Part shown: one piece after another, positions 1 to 6,897 of the stretch
How the letters are laid out: each line of letters begins with the position of its first letter
Position numbering within the stretch: position 1 is the first letter of the stretch
Assembly: GCA_965368405.1 (NCBI GenBank)
Contig: CBDUMS010000099.1
Span: 1 to 11,211 of the forward strand
DNA length: 11,211 nucleotides
Direction of reading: 5' to 3'
Origin: S012-113 sp965368405
GTDB lineage: Bacteria; Bacteroidota; Bacteroidia; Cytophagales; Cyclobacteriaceae
The notes under the pieces: model-generated
The model's database searches: none
What the model was told of the DNA's origin: nothing
Seen by the model: the letters and a program-made list of their open reading frames with translations, nothing else
Program-made: the position numbers and the translations under genes

Positions 1-1
1 T

Positions 2-481
2 TGGGCAACTGCTTCAGAAGAAAATTTTGATTATTTCTCCATAGAGCGCTCTGCTGATGGCATTGATTTTAAGGAGATAGGTAAGTTAGAAGGTTCTGGA
101 TATTCTATGAGCCGGATCGATTATAGCTTTGCCGATCAATTCCCTTTGGAAGGAATTTCCTACTACCGCCTAAGATCAATTGATTTTGATGGCTACACCG
201 AAGTGTTTGAAACGGTAATTGTTCAAGTAGAAGGGTTAGCAAAAGATTTTAATATTTACCCTAACCCAATAGCGAATGGCAGCTTTAGGGTTCAAACCAA
301 TTTTGTGTCAACAGAATCGGCTACACTGGTTGTCTATAATAATGTGGGCCAGATAGAAGATGAATTTGGAATAGATTCATGGCTTACCACCCTGGAACTT
401 GAAACATCTAAAAAGGGGCTTTTCCTCTTTAAATTATTTACCTCCAAAGGTACCATCGTAAAAAGGGTATTGGTTAACTAA
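2..481 (+). CDS. C-terminal part of a T9SS type A sorting-domain protein (5' end outside window)
   Basis: The frame is open from base 2 to the TAA at 479-481 and gives 159 residues, so the start lies to the left of the window; the internal ATG at 107 is not a credible start. The first ~75 residues have the pattern often seen just before sorting domains in Bacteroidota surface proteins: WATASEENFDYFSIERSADG, then SYYRLRSIDFDG. From about residue 81 comes the type A sorting domain, opening with DFNIYPNP and ending in a short beta-rich tail (KKGLFLFKLF, then VKRVLVN). Such domains direct a protein from the periplasm through the type IX secretion machinery, after which they are usually cleaved and the protein is released or anchored at the cell surface. 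The catalytic or adhesive part of this protein is not in view, so its role is unknown. Its last 8 bases overlap the 3' end of the convergent threonine dehydrogenase gene. Confidence 0.85.
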   Translation, partial: WATASEENFDYFSIERSADGIDFKEIGKLEGSGYSMSRIDYSFADQFPLEGISYYRLRSIDFDGYTEVFETVIVQVEGLAKDFNIYPNPIANGSFRVQTNFVSTESATLVVYNNVGQIEDEFGIDSWLTTLELETSKKGLFLFKLFTSKGTIVKRVLVN

Positions 482-1418
482 GGCTTAAAGTCTTAGCCAG
501 GTTTGTAATCATTACTTCCACTAAATTATCCAGATCGTATTGATGCTGCCAGCCCCAATCTTCACGAGCAGGGCTATCATCGATTGATTGTGGCCACGAT
601 TCTGCAATTATTTCTCTAAAATCGGGCTCGTAAGAAATAGTGAAATCGGGATAATAGGCTTTGATCTTTTCATAGATCTCCTTTGGACTAAAGCTCATAC
701 CCGCCAGGTTATAGCTTGAGCGTATTTTAATTTTCTCAGCAGGAGCGGCCATTATGTTTATTGTAGCATTTACAGCATCCTCCATATACATCATGGGCAA
801 AAAAGCATTTTCTTTTAGAAAACATTCGTAATGCTCACCCTGGATAGCTTTATAAAATATTTCAACCGCATAATCTGTGGTGCCGCCACCGGGCAAGGAT
901 TTATAGCCTATTAATCCGGGGTAGCGCAGACTACGAACATCTACTCCATACTTTTCGTGATAATACTGACACCAGCGTTCACCGGCCAGCTTGGAAATAC
1001 CGTACACGGTATTGGGGTCGCTATAACTATTCTGGGGAGTGTTTTGCTTAGGAGTAGAGGGACCGAACACGCCAATAGAACTGGGCCAATATACTCTTAT
1101 AGCTGTATTTTCTTTCGCGATATTCAGCACATTAAGAAGACCTTGCATATTTAAATCCCAAGCCATTTGAACATTTTGTTCGGCTTTCGCACTTAAGAAG
1201 GCAGCCAAGTGATAAATTTCTGAGATGTTATGATCTGATACGATGCTCTTTAGCCGATCCGCATTCATTACATCGAGCAATTCAAAAGGAAACGATTGGT
1301 CTTTAGGTTTAACAATGTCTGTTGCCAGAACATTATTAGCACCATATTTATCCGCTAAGGCTGTCACCAATTCGGAACCTAATTGGCCATTCGCTCCTAT
1401 TACCAGAATTTTACTCAT
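474..1418 (-). CDS. tdh: L-threonine 3-dehydrogenase, SDR (epimerase-like) type
   Basis: A 314-residue NAD-dependent enzyme of the extended short-chain dehydrogenase family. It should oxidise L-threonine to L-2-amino-3-oxobutanoate in the cytoplasm. Visible features: an N-terminal Rossmann motif GANGQLG (glycines 8, 11, 14); an acidic residue D34 after the second strand, consistent with NAD preference; HLAAFLSAKAE near residues 70-80; WPSSIGVFGP near 111-120; and the catalytic YGISK pair Y139 and K143. The PGGGTTDYAVEIFY segment (176-189) is typical of UDP-galactose-epimerase-like threonine dehydrogenases and separates this gene from generic sugar epimerases. It is unrelated to the zinc-dependent Tdh of E. 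coli. The ATG at 1418 directly precedes the Rossmann strand. Divergently placed kbl encodes the next enzyme, which strongly supports the call. A good promoter match lies just upstream. The 3' end overlaps the convergent T9SS gene by 8 bases. Confidence 0.92.
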   Translation of the reverse strand: MSKILVIGANGQLGSELVTALADKYGANNVLATDIVKPKDQSFPFELLDVMNADRLKSIVSDHNISEIYHLAAFLSAKAEQNVQMAWDLNMQGLLNVLNIAKENTAIRVYWPSSIGVFGPSTPKQNTPQNSYSDPNTVYGISKLAGERWCQYYHEKYGVDVRSLRYPGLIGYKSLPGGGTTDYAVEIFYKAIQGEHYECFLKENAFLPMMYMEDAVNATINIMAAPAEKIKIRSSYNLAGMSFSPKEIYEKIKAYYPDFTISYEPDFREIIAESWPQSIDDSPAREDWGWQHQYDLDNLVEVMITNLAKTLSLS

Positions 1419-1434
1419 GATTGATTATTTGTAT

Positions 1435-1466
1435 CAAAAATAAGGGTAAACCAGAGTACTATCAAA
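1435..1466 (-). promoter_or_regulatory. Probable promoter of the threonine dehydrogenase gene
   Basis: Read on the minus strand, TTTG (1466-1463) is followed after 20 bases by TATTTTTG (1442-1435). This matches the Bacteroidota primary sigma consensus TTTG / TAnnTTTG at a usual spacing. The start codon begins at 1418, so the inferred 5' leader would be only about 10-15 bases. The transcription start itself is inferred. Confidence 0.6.
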
Positions 1467-1522
1467 CGATTATTGAAGTAAGGTTATACCACTTAACTAG
1501 TGCGGCGATGCCAGCATTATTT

Positions 1523-1530
1523 TATATTTG
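1523..1530 (+). promoter_or_regulatory. Probable -7 promoter element for kbl
   Basis: TATATTTG fits the Bacteroidota -7 consensus TAnnTTTG exactly and lies 43 bases upstream of the kbl ATG. No TTTG or TTG is seen 17-23 bases further upstream, so the -33 element is weak or absent. The promoter could therefore depend on an activator; that is inference. Confidence 0.45.
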
Positions 1531-1573
1531 TATCTCATGAAAATGAACAAATATTATTTAGCCCGGTAAAATT

Positions 1574-2767
1574 ATGTACGATAAGATTAAACCTCAATTA
1601 GCAAGCACTCTTCAGGAAATTAAGGATGCTGGTCTATTCAAAAATGAACGAATAATTACCACACCTCAGGCAGCGGATATAAAAACATCGGAAGGCAGAG
1701 AGGTTATAAACTTTTGTGCTAATAATTATTTAGGTTTATCATCTCATCCCAAAGTTATTGAGGCGGCAAAAAAAGCGATTGATACCCATGGCTTTGGTAT
1801 GTCTTCGGTACGGTTTATCTGCGGCACTCAGGATATTCATAAAGAACTCGAAGCCAAAATCTCTGACTTCCTCGGCACAGAAGACACGATACTTTACGCA
1901 GCTGCCTTTGATGCCAATGGAGGGGTTTTTGAACCATTATTGGGGCCAGATGACGCCATTATCTCAGATGCGCTTAACCATGCCAGTATTATTGATGGGG
2001 TAAGATTGTGTAAGGCGAAACGTTTTCGTTATGCAAATAATGACATGGCAGATCTTGAGGCGCAGCTAAAAGCAGCAGATGAAGCGGGTGCCAACCAAAA
2101 GATCATTGTTACGGATGGGGTATTCTCGATGGATGGGAATATTGCTCAGCTAGATAAAATTTGCGATTTGGCAGATATGTATGACGCCCTGGTAATGACC
2201 GATGAGTGCCATTCAACAGGATTTATGGGTGATACCGGTCGTGGCGTACATGAATACCGAGGCTGTATGGATCGGGTTGATATTATAACGGGAACGCTTG
2301 GTAAGGCTTTAGGAGGAGCCTCTGGTGGCTTTACCTCAGGGAAAAAGGAAATTATTGAGTTGCTCCGCCAGCGATCGCGACCTTACTTATTCTCTAATAC
2401 TTTAGCACCATCAATCGTTGGTGCATCCATTGCAGTATTTGATATGCTGAAAGAAACTACAGCACTACGAGACAAGCTTATGGAGAATACGAAATACTTC
2501 CGCGAAAAGATGACTGCGGCGGGGTTTGATATTAAGCCTGGAATTCACCCTATTACGCCAATTATGCTGTATGACGCTGTGTTATCGCAACAATTTGCTG
2601 AAAAACTACTCGATAAGGGCATTTATGTGATTGGCTTCTATTTCCCAGTAGTGCCTAAAGAGCAAGCACGCATTAGAGTCCAGATTTCTGCCGCTCATGA
2701 AATGCATCATTTAGATAAAGCGATTAATGCGTTCACGGAAGTAGGTAAGGAGCTAAAAGTAATATAG
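1574..2767 (+). CDS. kbl: Glycine C-acetyltransferase (2-amino-3-ketobutyrate CoA ligase)
   Basis: A 397-residue PLP-dependent enzyme of the alpha-oxoamine synthase family, close to the ~398 residues of E. coli Kbl. It cleaves 2-amino-3-oxobutanoate with CoA to glycine and acetyl-CoA, completing threonine breakdown with the divergent dehydrogenase. Visible features: NFCANNYLGLSSHP (46-59) near the active-site entrance; FGMSSVRFICGTQDIHKELE (74-93); SDALNHASIIDG with H136, expected to stack on the cofactor ring; VMTDECHSTGFMG with D210 and H213; and TGTLGKALGGASGG with K244, the lysine expected to bind PLP. These positions agree with the E. coli numbering. The paralogues BioF and HemA/ALAS are less likely because of the near-identical register to Kbl and the adjacent tdh. 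The start has no Shine-Dalgarno sequence, only an A/T-rich leader, as is usual in this phylum. Confidence 0.96.
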   Translation: MYDKIKPQLASTLQEIKDAGLFKNERIITTPQAADIKTSEGREVINFCANNYLGLSSHPKVIEAAKKAIDTHGFGMSSVRFICGTQDIHKELEAKISDFLGTEDTILYAAAFDANGGVFEPLLGPDDAIISDALNHASIIDGVRLCKAKRFRYANNDMADLEAQLKAADEAGANQKIIVTDGVFSMDGNIAQLDKICDLADMYDALVMTDECHSTGFMGDTGRGVHEYRGCMDRVDIITGTLGKALGGASGGFTSGKKEIIELLRQRSRPYLFSNTLAPSIVGASIAVFDMLKETTALRDKLMENTKYFREKMTAAGFDIKPGIHPITPIMLYDAVLSQQFAEKLLDKGIYVIGFYFPVVPKEQARIRVQISAAHEMHHLDKAINAFTEVGKELKVI

Positions 2768-2789
2768 AAAGGGAGTCACCTAAGCAAGG

Positions 2790-2813
2790 TTGAAGAAATT
2801 CTTACTTCTTCAA
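2790..2813. terminator. Possible bidirectional hairpin between kbl and the small T9SS gene
   Basis: TTGAAGAA (2790-2797) and TTCTTCAA (2806-2813) form a perfect 8-bp inverted repeat around an 8-base loop, 22 bases after the kbl stop. It overlaps the last four codons of the convergent gene. The stem is A/T-rich and neither side has a strong run of T after it, so a terminator role is plausible from position only. Confidence 0.3.
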
Positions 2814-3158
2814 AAACTTATAAGTTTTGCTAAAGTTGCTGGTAGGATCTTTGATAGACAATAGATAGTAGCCCGGAGGCAGATTGCGGACATCGAGACG
2901 ATATTGATCCTGCTCGATATTCTCTATTTCTATTTGATATTTGCTTCCAATGATACTGTAAACTACTATTTCGGTTTTTACCAGATTAGCATTGGAAATC
3001 GTAACATTTAAGAAATCTACGCTCGGGTTCGGGTAAATTTCTACTTTATTTTTAAGGTCGAGAACTTCATTACCAAAAGAAGAAAAATCACCACTATTTT
3101 GAGCATAACTGCTCAAGCCGATGGTTAAAATTCCTATGATTAGTAAAAGTTTCTTCAT
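2802..3158 (-). CDS. Very small secreted protein made of a signal peptide and a T9SS type A sorting domain
   Basis: The protein is 118 residues. Residues 1-19 are a classic Sec signal peptide: KK, then a hydrophobic core (LLLIIGILTIGL), then SSYA, with probable cleavage before Q20. A mature N-terminal glutamine is common for exported proteins of this phylum. Only about 18 residues (20-37) separate the cleavage site from the sorting domain, which begins KVEIYPNPSVDFLNV (38-52) and runs to the end through LPPGYYLLSI (93-102) and KTYKFLKK. There is thus almost no cargo, unlike typical T9SS proteins whose passenger domains are hundreds of residues long. It starts at an ATG at 3158 after an A/T-rich leader, 86 bases downstream of the nnr stop on the same strand. 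I see no frameshift remnant upstream, so it looks intact rather than a broken tail. Its function is unknown. Confidence 0.85.
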   Translation of the reverse strand: MKKLLLIIGILTIGLSSYAQNSGDFSSFGNEVLDLKNKVEIYPNPSVDFLNVTISNANLVKTEIVVYSIIGSKYQIEIENIEQDQYRLDVRNLPPGYYLLSIKDPTSNFSKTYKFLKK

Positions 3159-3244
3159 TTTAATCTGTTAATCTATCAATTTAGACACAATAATTGAACC
3201 AAACTTGTGTTTTATTTTGATACTCTTTCTTTTAAACGCCATTT

Positions 3245-4753
3245 TTAGCGAAAAGGTTCTGATCGAAGACTTAAAAATGCTTTTCCTATCGAATTAATAA
3301 TATCACTGGCTAACAAAGCTTCTTCAGAGTGTTCTTTTGAGGCAATATCACCGGCAAGTCCATGCAAGTAAACACCAAGACGAGCAGAATTGAAAGCATC
3401 GAGACCTTGTGCTCTTAACCCGGTGATAATACCTAATAATACATCGCCACTACCTGCTGTTGCCATTCCGGGGTTACCCGTTGTATTAAACGAAATTTTG
3501 CCATTTGCATTAATTACTGCAGTATGTGCTCCCTTTAGCACAATGATTAAACCACGTTCCGAACAAATATTTTGTGCTTTAACCAGACGTTGCCAATTAT
3601 CTTCCGATGGTCCGGCAAGTCGATCGAACTCTTTGATATGTGGCGTGAGAATTGTGCCTTCGGGTAAATTTTCGAGTAGCTCACGATTGCTAGAGAGTAG
3701 GTTAATAGCATCTGCATCGAGCACCAGATTATGTTTATTCTTTTGTAAAAAAACCTTGAATCCACGAAGTGTAGCTTTATCTTGTCCAATTCCGGGACCG
3801 ATCCCAACGACTGTTACATTATCATGTACCTTAAAATCTTGAATTAAAAAATCACCTTCTTGATCGATTACCATAGCTTCTGGAATAGAAGTTTGCAAAA
3901 TATCAACACCACATTTCGCACTCGTTACTGTAAGGAGCCCGGCTCCTGAGCGTAAAAATGCAGAAGATGCAAGAATTGCCGCACCCATCTTGCCATAGCT
4001 CCCTGCAATTAACTGACCATGTCCAAAACTCCCCTTGTGAGAAAACTTAGACCGAGGCGCCATTAAGCCTTTTATGTCACCTGGCTCTGCCGATGAATAA
4101 TTTGAGGTTTGCTCTGCTATAAATTCTTGATCCAAGCCAATATCAACTACGCTCCATTCCCCAACAAAAACTGCATTTTCAGGAAAGAAAAATGCCAACT
4201 TAGGTAGTTGGAAACTAATCGTATGCGATGCCCTAACCACAGTATTACCTGTAGTCGGTTGATCCATAAATAATCCAGAGGGTACATCAATAGAGACAAT
4301 GATGCAGTCTGATTTATTAATTTGGTCAATTACTTTTGCATATACGCCTTCTACAGGGCGTGTTAACCCTGACCCAAAGAGGGCATCAATTATTACAGCA
4401 TTACTTGAGGTTTCGGGGATATCAGCGGCTGATCTAATCCAATGAATGAGCGAACTGTCTAGTTTGTTTATGTTGATGATGAAGTCTGGAGTCCCAGATT
4501 CATTTGGTTGAACTATCTTAATGCTCGTGTCATATCCACGATCAGTCAGGAGTCGTGCAACTGCCAGCCCATCGCCGCCGTTATTTCCTGTACCACAAAT
4601 AATCGTTACAGGGTTATTTGTGTTTATTCGCGCAGAAAAGGCTTCTACAAAAGCAATAGAAGCGCGCTCCATCAAGTCGATAGAAGCAATTGGTTCGTGT
4701 GCGATGGTATATGCATCGGCAGCTTTCGTTTGACTCGTACTTAATATATTCAT
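3245..4753 (-). CDS. nnr: Bifunctional NAD(P)H-hydrate epimerase / ADP-dependent NAD(P)H-hydrate dehydratase
   Basis: A 502-residue metabolite-repair enzyme that restores NADH and NADPH damaged by hydration. The N-terminal YjeF-type domain interconverts R and S hydrates; the C-terminal ribokinase-like domain dehydrates the S form using ADP. Numbered from the chosen ATG, the epimerase half shows KAADAYTI near 10, the nucleotide loop GTGNNGGDG (54-62) and SIDVPSG (154-160). The dehydratase half shows HKGSFGHGQLIAGSYGKMGA (239-258), GIGPGIG (317-323), VLDADAINLL (344-353), TPHIKEF (370-376) and GNPGMATAGSGDVLLGI (426-442), whose GSGD carries the expected catalytic aspartate. Longer starts exist (TTG at 4774, ATG at 4768), but the family normally begins as MxILS, which fits 4753. 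It lies 68 bases after a glycosyltransferase gene on the same strand and may share its transcript. A weak -7-like TACTATTG (4806-4799) could also drive it separately. Confidence 0.95.
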   Translation of the reverse strand: MNILSTSQTKAADAYTIAHEPIASIDLMERASIAFVEAFSARINTNNPVTIICGTGNNGGDGLAVARLLTDRGYDTSIKIVQPNESGTPDFIININKLDSSLIHWIRSAADIPETSSNAVIIDALFGSGLTRPVEGVYAKVIDQINKSDCIIVSIDVPSGLFMDQPTTGNTVVRASHTISFQLPKLAFFFPENAVFVGEWSVVDIGLDQEFIAEQTSNYSSAEPGDIKGLMAPRSKFSHKGSFGHGQLIAGSYGKMGAAILASSAFLRSGAGLLTVTSAKCGVDILQTSIPEAMVIDQEGDFLIQDFKVHDNVTVVGIGPGIGQDKATLRGFKVFLQKNKHNLVLDADAINLLSSNRELLENLPEGTILTPHIKEFDRLAGPSEDNWQRLVKAQNICSERGLIIVLKGAHTAVINANGKISFNTTGNPGMATAGSGDVLLGIITGLRAQGLDAFNSARLGVYLHGLAGDIASKEHSEEALLASDIINSIGKAFLSLRSEPFR

Positions 4754-4821
4754 TAGTTGAATATACATAATCAAGACGAAAAGGAGTAATTAATCGAGCA
4801 ATAGTATAGGAAGCCGAAGTC

Positions 4822-5775
4822 CTATTTGTTTCTATAACGATGAACAAGGCGGTAGTTTTTAAAACCACCTATTTCCCGGCCATTAAGAAGCGTTATTTCT
4901 ATCCAACTTCTTATTTTATATTTTAATTTCTCGTGTTTATATTTTGGTCTTCTCGGGTCTGGACTTCCAGTATACTGTAATGCCTCTTTCCAATCAATCT
5001 TAGAGATCCTTTCTTTCATTACTTGCGGGTGGCTTTCATTAAATTTTGGTACACCATTAAGTGGGCCATAGTCGACAGTTAACTCAACAGGCTCTACTGA
5101 ATCTGGGTCTAGTGTGGCAATCATGCTATTTTGCTTGGTTCGCATTTTGATTGGGTTTCGTACCCATCCATAATGATAAATCTCACATGGTATTGCCGCA
5201 ACTTTTAGTTTTCGTGTACCCGCCTTTTTTAAGTAATTTTCAGCACTTGATTCAAAGTGTTCATAAATCCGAAAAGATTGGGCATCTCTCCACGAATGGA
5301 TTTCTGGTAAATTTCGAATTATCCGGATTTCACGCGGATACCAGCCATGGTGTGAAAAATAATGATCATAGTCGCCCCAGAAATGCTTATAGTCAAACAA
5401 TAATCCTTCTACTTCTGCCTTACTTAAGTAATATTGACAAGCTTCTTTGACTATACTATGATAGCGTTCATGGACTACTTCATCCCCTTGAAGATAAAAC
5501 AACCAGTCGCCAGTGCATTGCTCCTTGGCGATATCGGTTAGTTGTGCGTAAAGGGTATTTGAATAATAGGTTTTAGGATCCCATGTAGCTTCAATAATTT
5601 TAATTTTGTCCGATGAGATTTCTTCTATTATGGCCCGTGTTTGATCATCTTCGTCACCTTCGCAATAGACAATGATGTACTCATCTACCAGAGGTAAAAT
5701 AGACAAAACACTTTCTTTAAAGGGGAAGGCCAGCTTAGTCGCATTCCTTACAAATGTAAATCCACTTATTTTCAT
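4822..5775 (-). CDS. Glycosyltransferase, GT2-like (GT-A fold)
   Basis: A 317-residue cytoplasmic protein, probably transferring a sugar from a nucleotide donor during surface polysaccharide or LPS synthesis. The N-terminus resembles GT2 enzymes that start with a conserved asparagine rather than the IIPxYN motif: GFTFVRNATKLAFPF (5-19), then the second-strand segment VDEYIIVYCEGDEDDQT (30-46). GDWLFYLQGDEVVH (89-102) holds D98 and E99, probably the metal- and nucleotide-binding acidic pair that replaces DxD. The middle has many aromatics and histidines (HFWGDYDHYFSHHGWYP, 131-147), and EIYHYGWVRNP (198-208) likely forms part of the acceptor side. The C-terminal ~70 residues are strongly basic, which suggests contact with the inner membrane. 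The start ATG overlaps the TGA of the upstream GT9 gene by 4 bases (ATGA), so translation is probably coupled. Donor and acceptor cannot be read from sequence. Confidence 0.8.
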   Translation of the reverse strand: MKISGFTFVRNATKLAFPFKESVLSILPLVDEYIIVYCEGDEDDQTRAIIEEISSDKIKIIEATWDPKTYYSNTLYAQLTDIAKEQCTGDWLFYLQGDEVVHERYHSIVKEACQYYLSKAEVEGLLFDYKHFWGDYDHYFSHHGWYPREIRIIRNLPEIHSWRDAQSFRIYEHFESSAENYLKKAGTRKLKVAAIPCEIYHYGWVRNPIKMRTKQNSMIATLDPDSVEPVELTVDYGPLNGVPKFNESHPQVMKERISKIDWKEALQYTGSPDPRRPKYKHEKLKYKIRSWIEITLLNGREIGGFKNYRLVHRYRNK

Positions 5776-6794
5776 GTGCCGCTTATTTTATCAGTACCAA
5801 ACTTGCCACTATTTGGCGACCAAGACTCAAATAATTTCAAAAATTCTTGAAATGCTCGCGTGTTATTCTTGGTTTGAAGAGAACGATGATATGCTGTCTC
5901 TGGAGGAGTCCACACATTGGGTGCATCACCCCAAAATATCCCAATCGTTGGGATATCCGCCGTAACTGCTAAATGTTTGTTGCCGCCATCGTTCCCGATG
6001 TACATTGCGCAATGCTCAAAAATTGCCCTTTCCTGCGCAATTGTCGGAATCTCATAATCGATAATACAACTTGACTTATCCTCAATCTTAGCATAAACCG
6101 GCTCGGCCAAAGGGCGTTCGCCTGGGCCATAAACGAAATATAATTTATACCCCTTATTAATTAAGTTATTGCCGATTTGCACCAGAAGCTCCGGCGGCAC
6201 CTGTGCCTCCGCTCGCTCAGATTGAGCACAGAAGGCTATCGTTTTTTTGTTAATGCCGTGTTGCATTGCGAAGCTATCACCAAAGTTGATATTCTCTTGG
6301 TCAATTGGTAAACCTATTTTATGATCTTGAGCATCTATACCCAATGCCTTTATCAGTTTAAGGTTATGTATGGGGCCATATAAATTGGTGTAATTATCTT
6401 CCTCTAGATGGACTGTATTGTTATAAATTAATTTGTTTCTAGGCTTAGGGTTTGCACTAAACCCAAGACGTATTGGTGCTCGGCTAAACATGGTGATTAA
6501 CCTTGTTTTGTTGTGTTGATAAAAATCGATTACCAGATCAAATTTGTACTGATATGTACGAAGACACAACTTAATATATTCAAGGTTCGACGGATTTCTA
6601 TTAATCAACCATATCTTATCAATATCCTCCGAAAATTGATAGACCTTGGCTCCTAAGGGTTCAGTAAGAAATGTAATTTCGGCGTCTGGGTATTGTTTTC
6701 TTATGGCGCGGACCGCTGGCGTAGTGTTAATAACATCACCCAATTTCTTTAGCTTAATAAGCAGGATTGTTTTTGGTTGATTTATTTCGCTCAT
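5772..6794 (-). CDS. Glycosyltransferase family 9 (heptosyltransferase-like)
   Basis: A 340-residue GT-B enzyme of the family that includes LPS heptosyltransferases. It should act on the cytoplasmic face of the inner membrane on a lipid-linked core or related glycan. The N-terminus has KTILLIKLKKLGDVINTTPA (8-27), with D20 at the position of the catalytic aspartate of WaaC-type enzymes, followed by IRKQYPDAEITFLTEP (31-46). FDLVIDFYQHNKTRL (85-99) is also typical. The donor-binding loop reads MYIGNDGGNKHLAVTADIPT (264-283); most relatives have GNDSGPMHLA, so the S and P/M positions differ here. I chose the ATG at 6794: the longer frame starts at a TTG (6824) that lies inside a perfect promoter -7 box and adds ten atypical residues. 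It is first of a two-gene run, with the next gene overlapping by 4 bases. The sugar transferred is unknown. Confidence 0.88.
   Translation of the reverse strand: MSEINQPKTILLIKLKKLGDVINTTPAVRAIRKQYPDAEITFLTEPLGAKVYQFSEDIDKIWLINRNPSNLEYIKLCLRTYQYKFDLVIDFYQHNKTRLITMFSRAPIRLGFSANPKPRNKLIYNNTVHLEEDNYTNLYGPIHNLKLIKALGIDAQDHKIGLPIDQENINFGDSFAMQHGINKKTIAFCAQSERAEAQVPPELLVQIGNNLINKGYKLYFVYGPGERPLAEPVYAKIEDKSSCIIDYEIPTIAQERAIFEHCAMYIGNDGGNKHLAVTADIPTIGIFWGDAPNVWTPPETAYHRSLQTKNNTRAFQEFLKLFESWSPNSGKFGTDKISGT
5936..5956. repeat. Perfect short inverted repeat inside the GT9 gene
   Basis: ATATCCCAA (5936-5944) and TTGGGATAT (5948-5956) are perfectly complementary around the 3-base centre TCG. The repeat lies in the coding segment for the conserved DIPTIGIF region of the GT9 protein. 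It may be chance from the codons used, or an RNA hairpin in the message. Confidence 0.5.
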
Positions 6795-6821
6795 ATTCTT
6801 TTGCACGGGCTCAGGATGACA

Positions 6822-6849
6822 CAAATTTAAGGGAATTGTTAATCACAAA
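6822..6849 (-). promoter_or_regulatory. Probable promoter of the GT9 operon
   Basis: On the minus strand TAAATTTG (6829-6822) is an exact TAnnTTTG -7 box. A TTTG (6849-6846) sits 16 bases upstream, somewhat closer than the usual 19-21. The ATG follows about 27 bases after the box. The box contains the TTG at 6824, which argues against that codon being a start. Confidence 0.5.
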
Positions 6850-6861
6850 GTCATATCTTTG
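6836..6861 (+). promoter_or_regulatory. Probable promoter of the plus-strand GT4 gene
   Basis: TATCTTTG (6854-6861) is an exact -7 box, 36 bases before the ATG at 6898. A TTG at 6836-6838 could serve as -33, but the 15-base spacer is short. The region overlaps the divergent GT9 promoter, so polymerase could probably occupy only one of them at a time. The TTG at 6859 lies inside this box and is not a likely start codon. Confidence 0.5.
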
Positions 6862-6897
6862 ATAGAGATAAGCGTTGTACATCCTAGCTCCAAAACA

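Noticed and set aside
107..481. A 124-residue protein starting at ATG 107.
   Set aside because: The frame is open from base 2 and the residues before the ATG belong to the same conserved module.
1419..1573. Searched the divergent tdh-kbl region for a riboswitch or small RNA.
   Set aside because: Only promoter-like elements are visible; no structured conserved element could be recognised.
3159..3244. Inverted repeat ACACAA / TTGTGT and a TTTG...TAAATTG pair upstream of the small T9SS gene, considered as operator and promoter.
   Set aside because: The -7 candidate is one base short of consensus and the 6-bp repeat has a 14-base loop; neither is convincing.
3390..3842. A 150-residue plus-strand frame opposite nnr, and similar antisense frames elsewhere.
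   Set aside because: It lies wholly inside a well-supported gene on the other strand and its translation shows no recognisable domain; it is a shadow frame.
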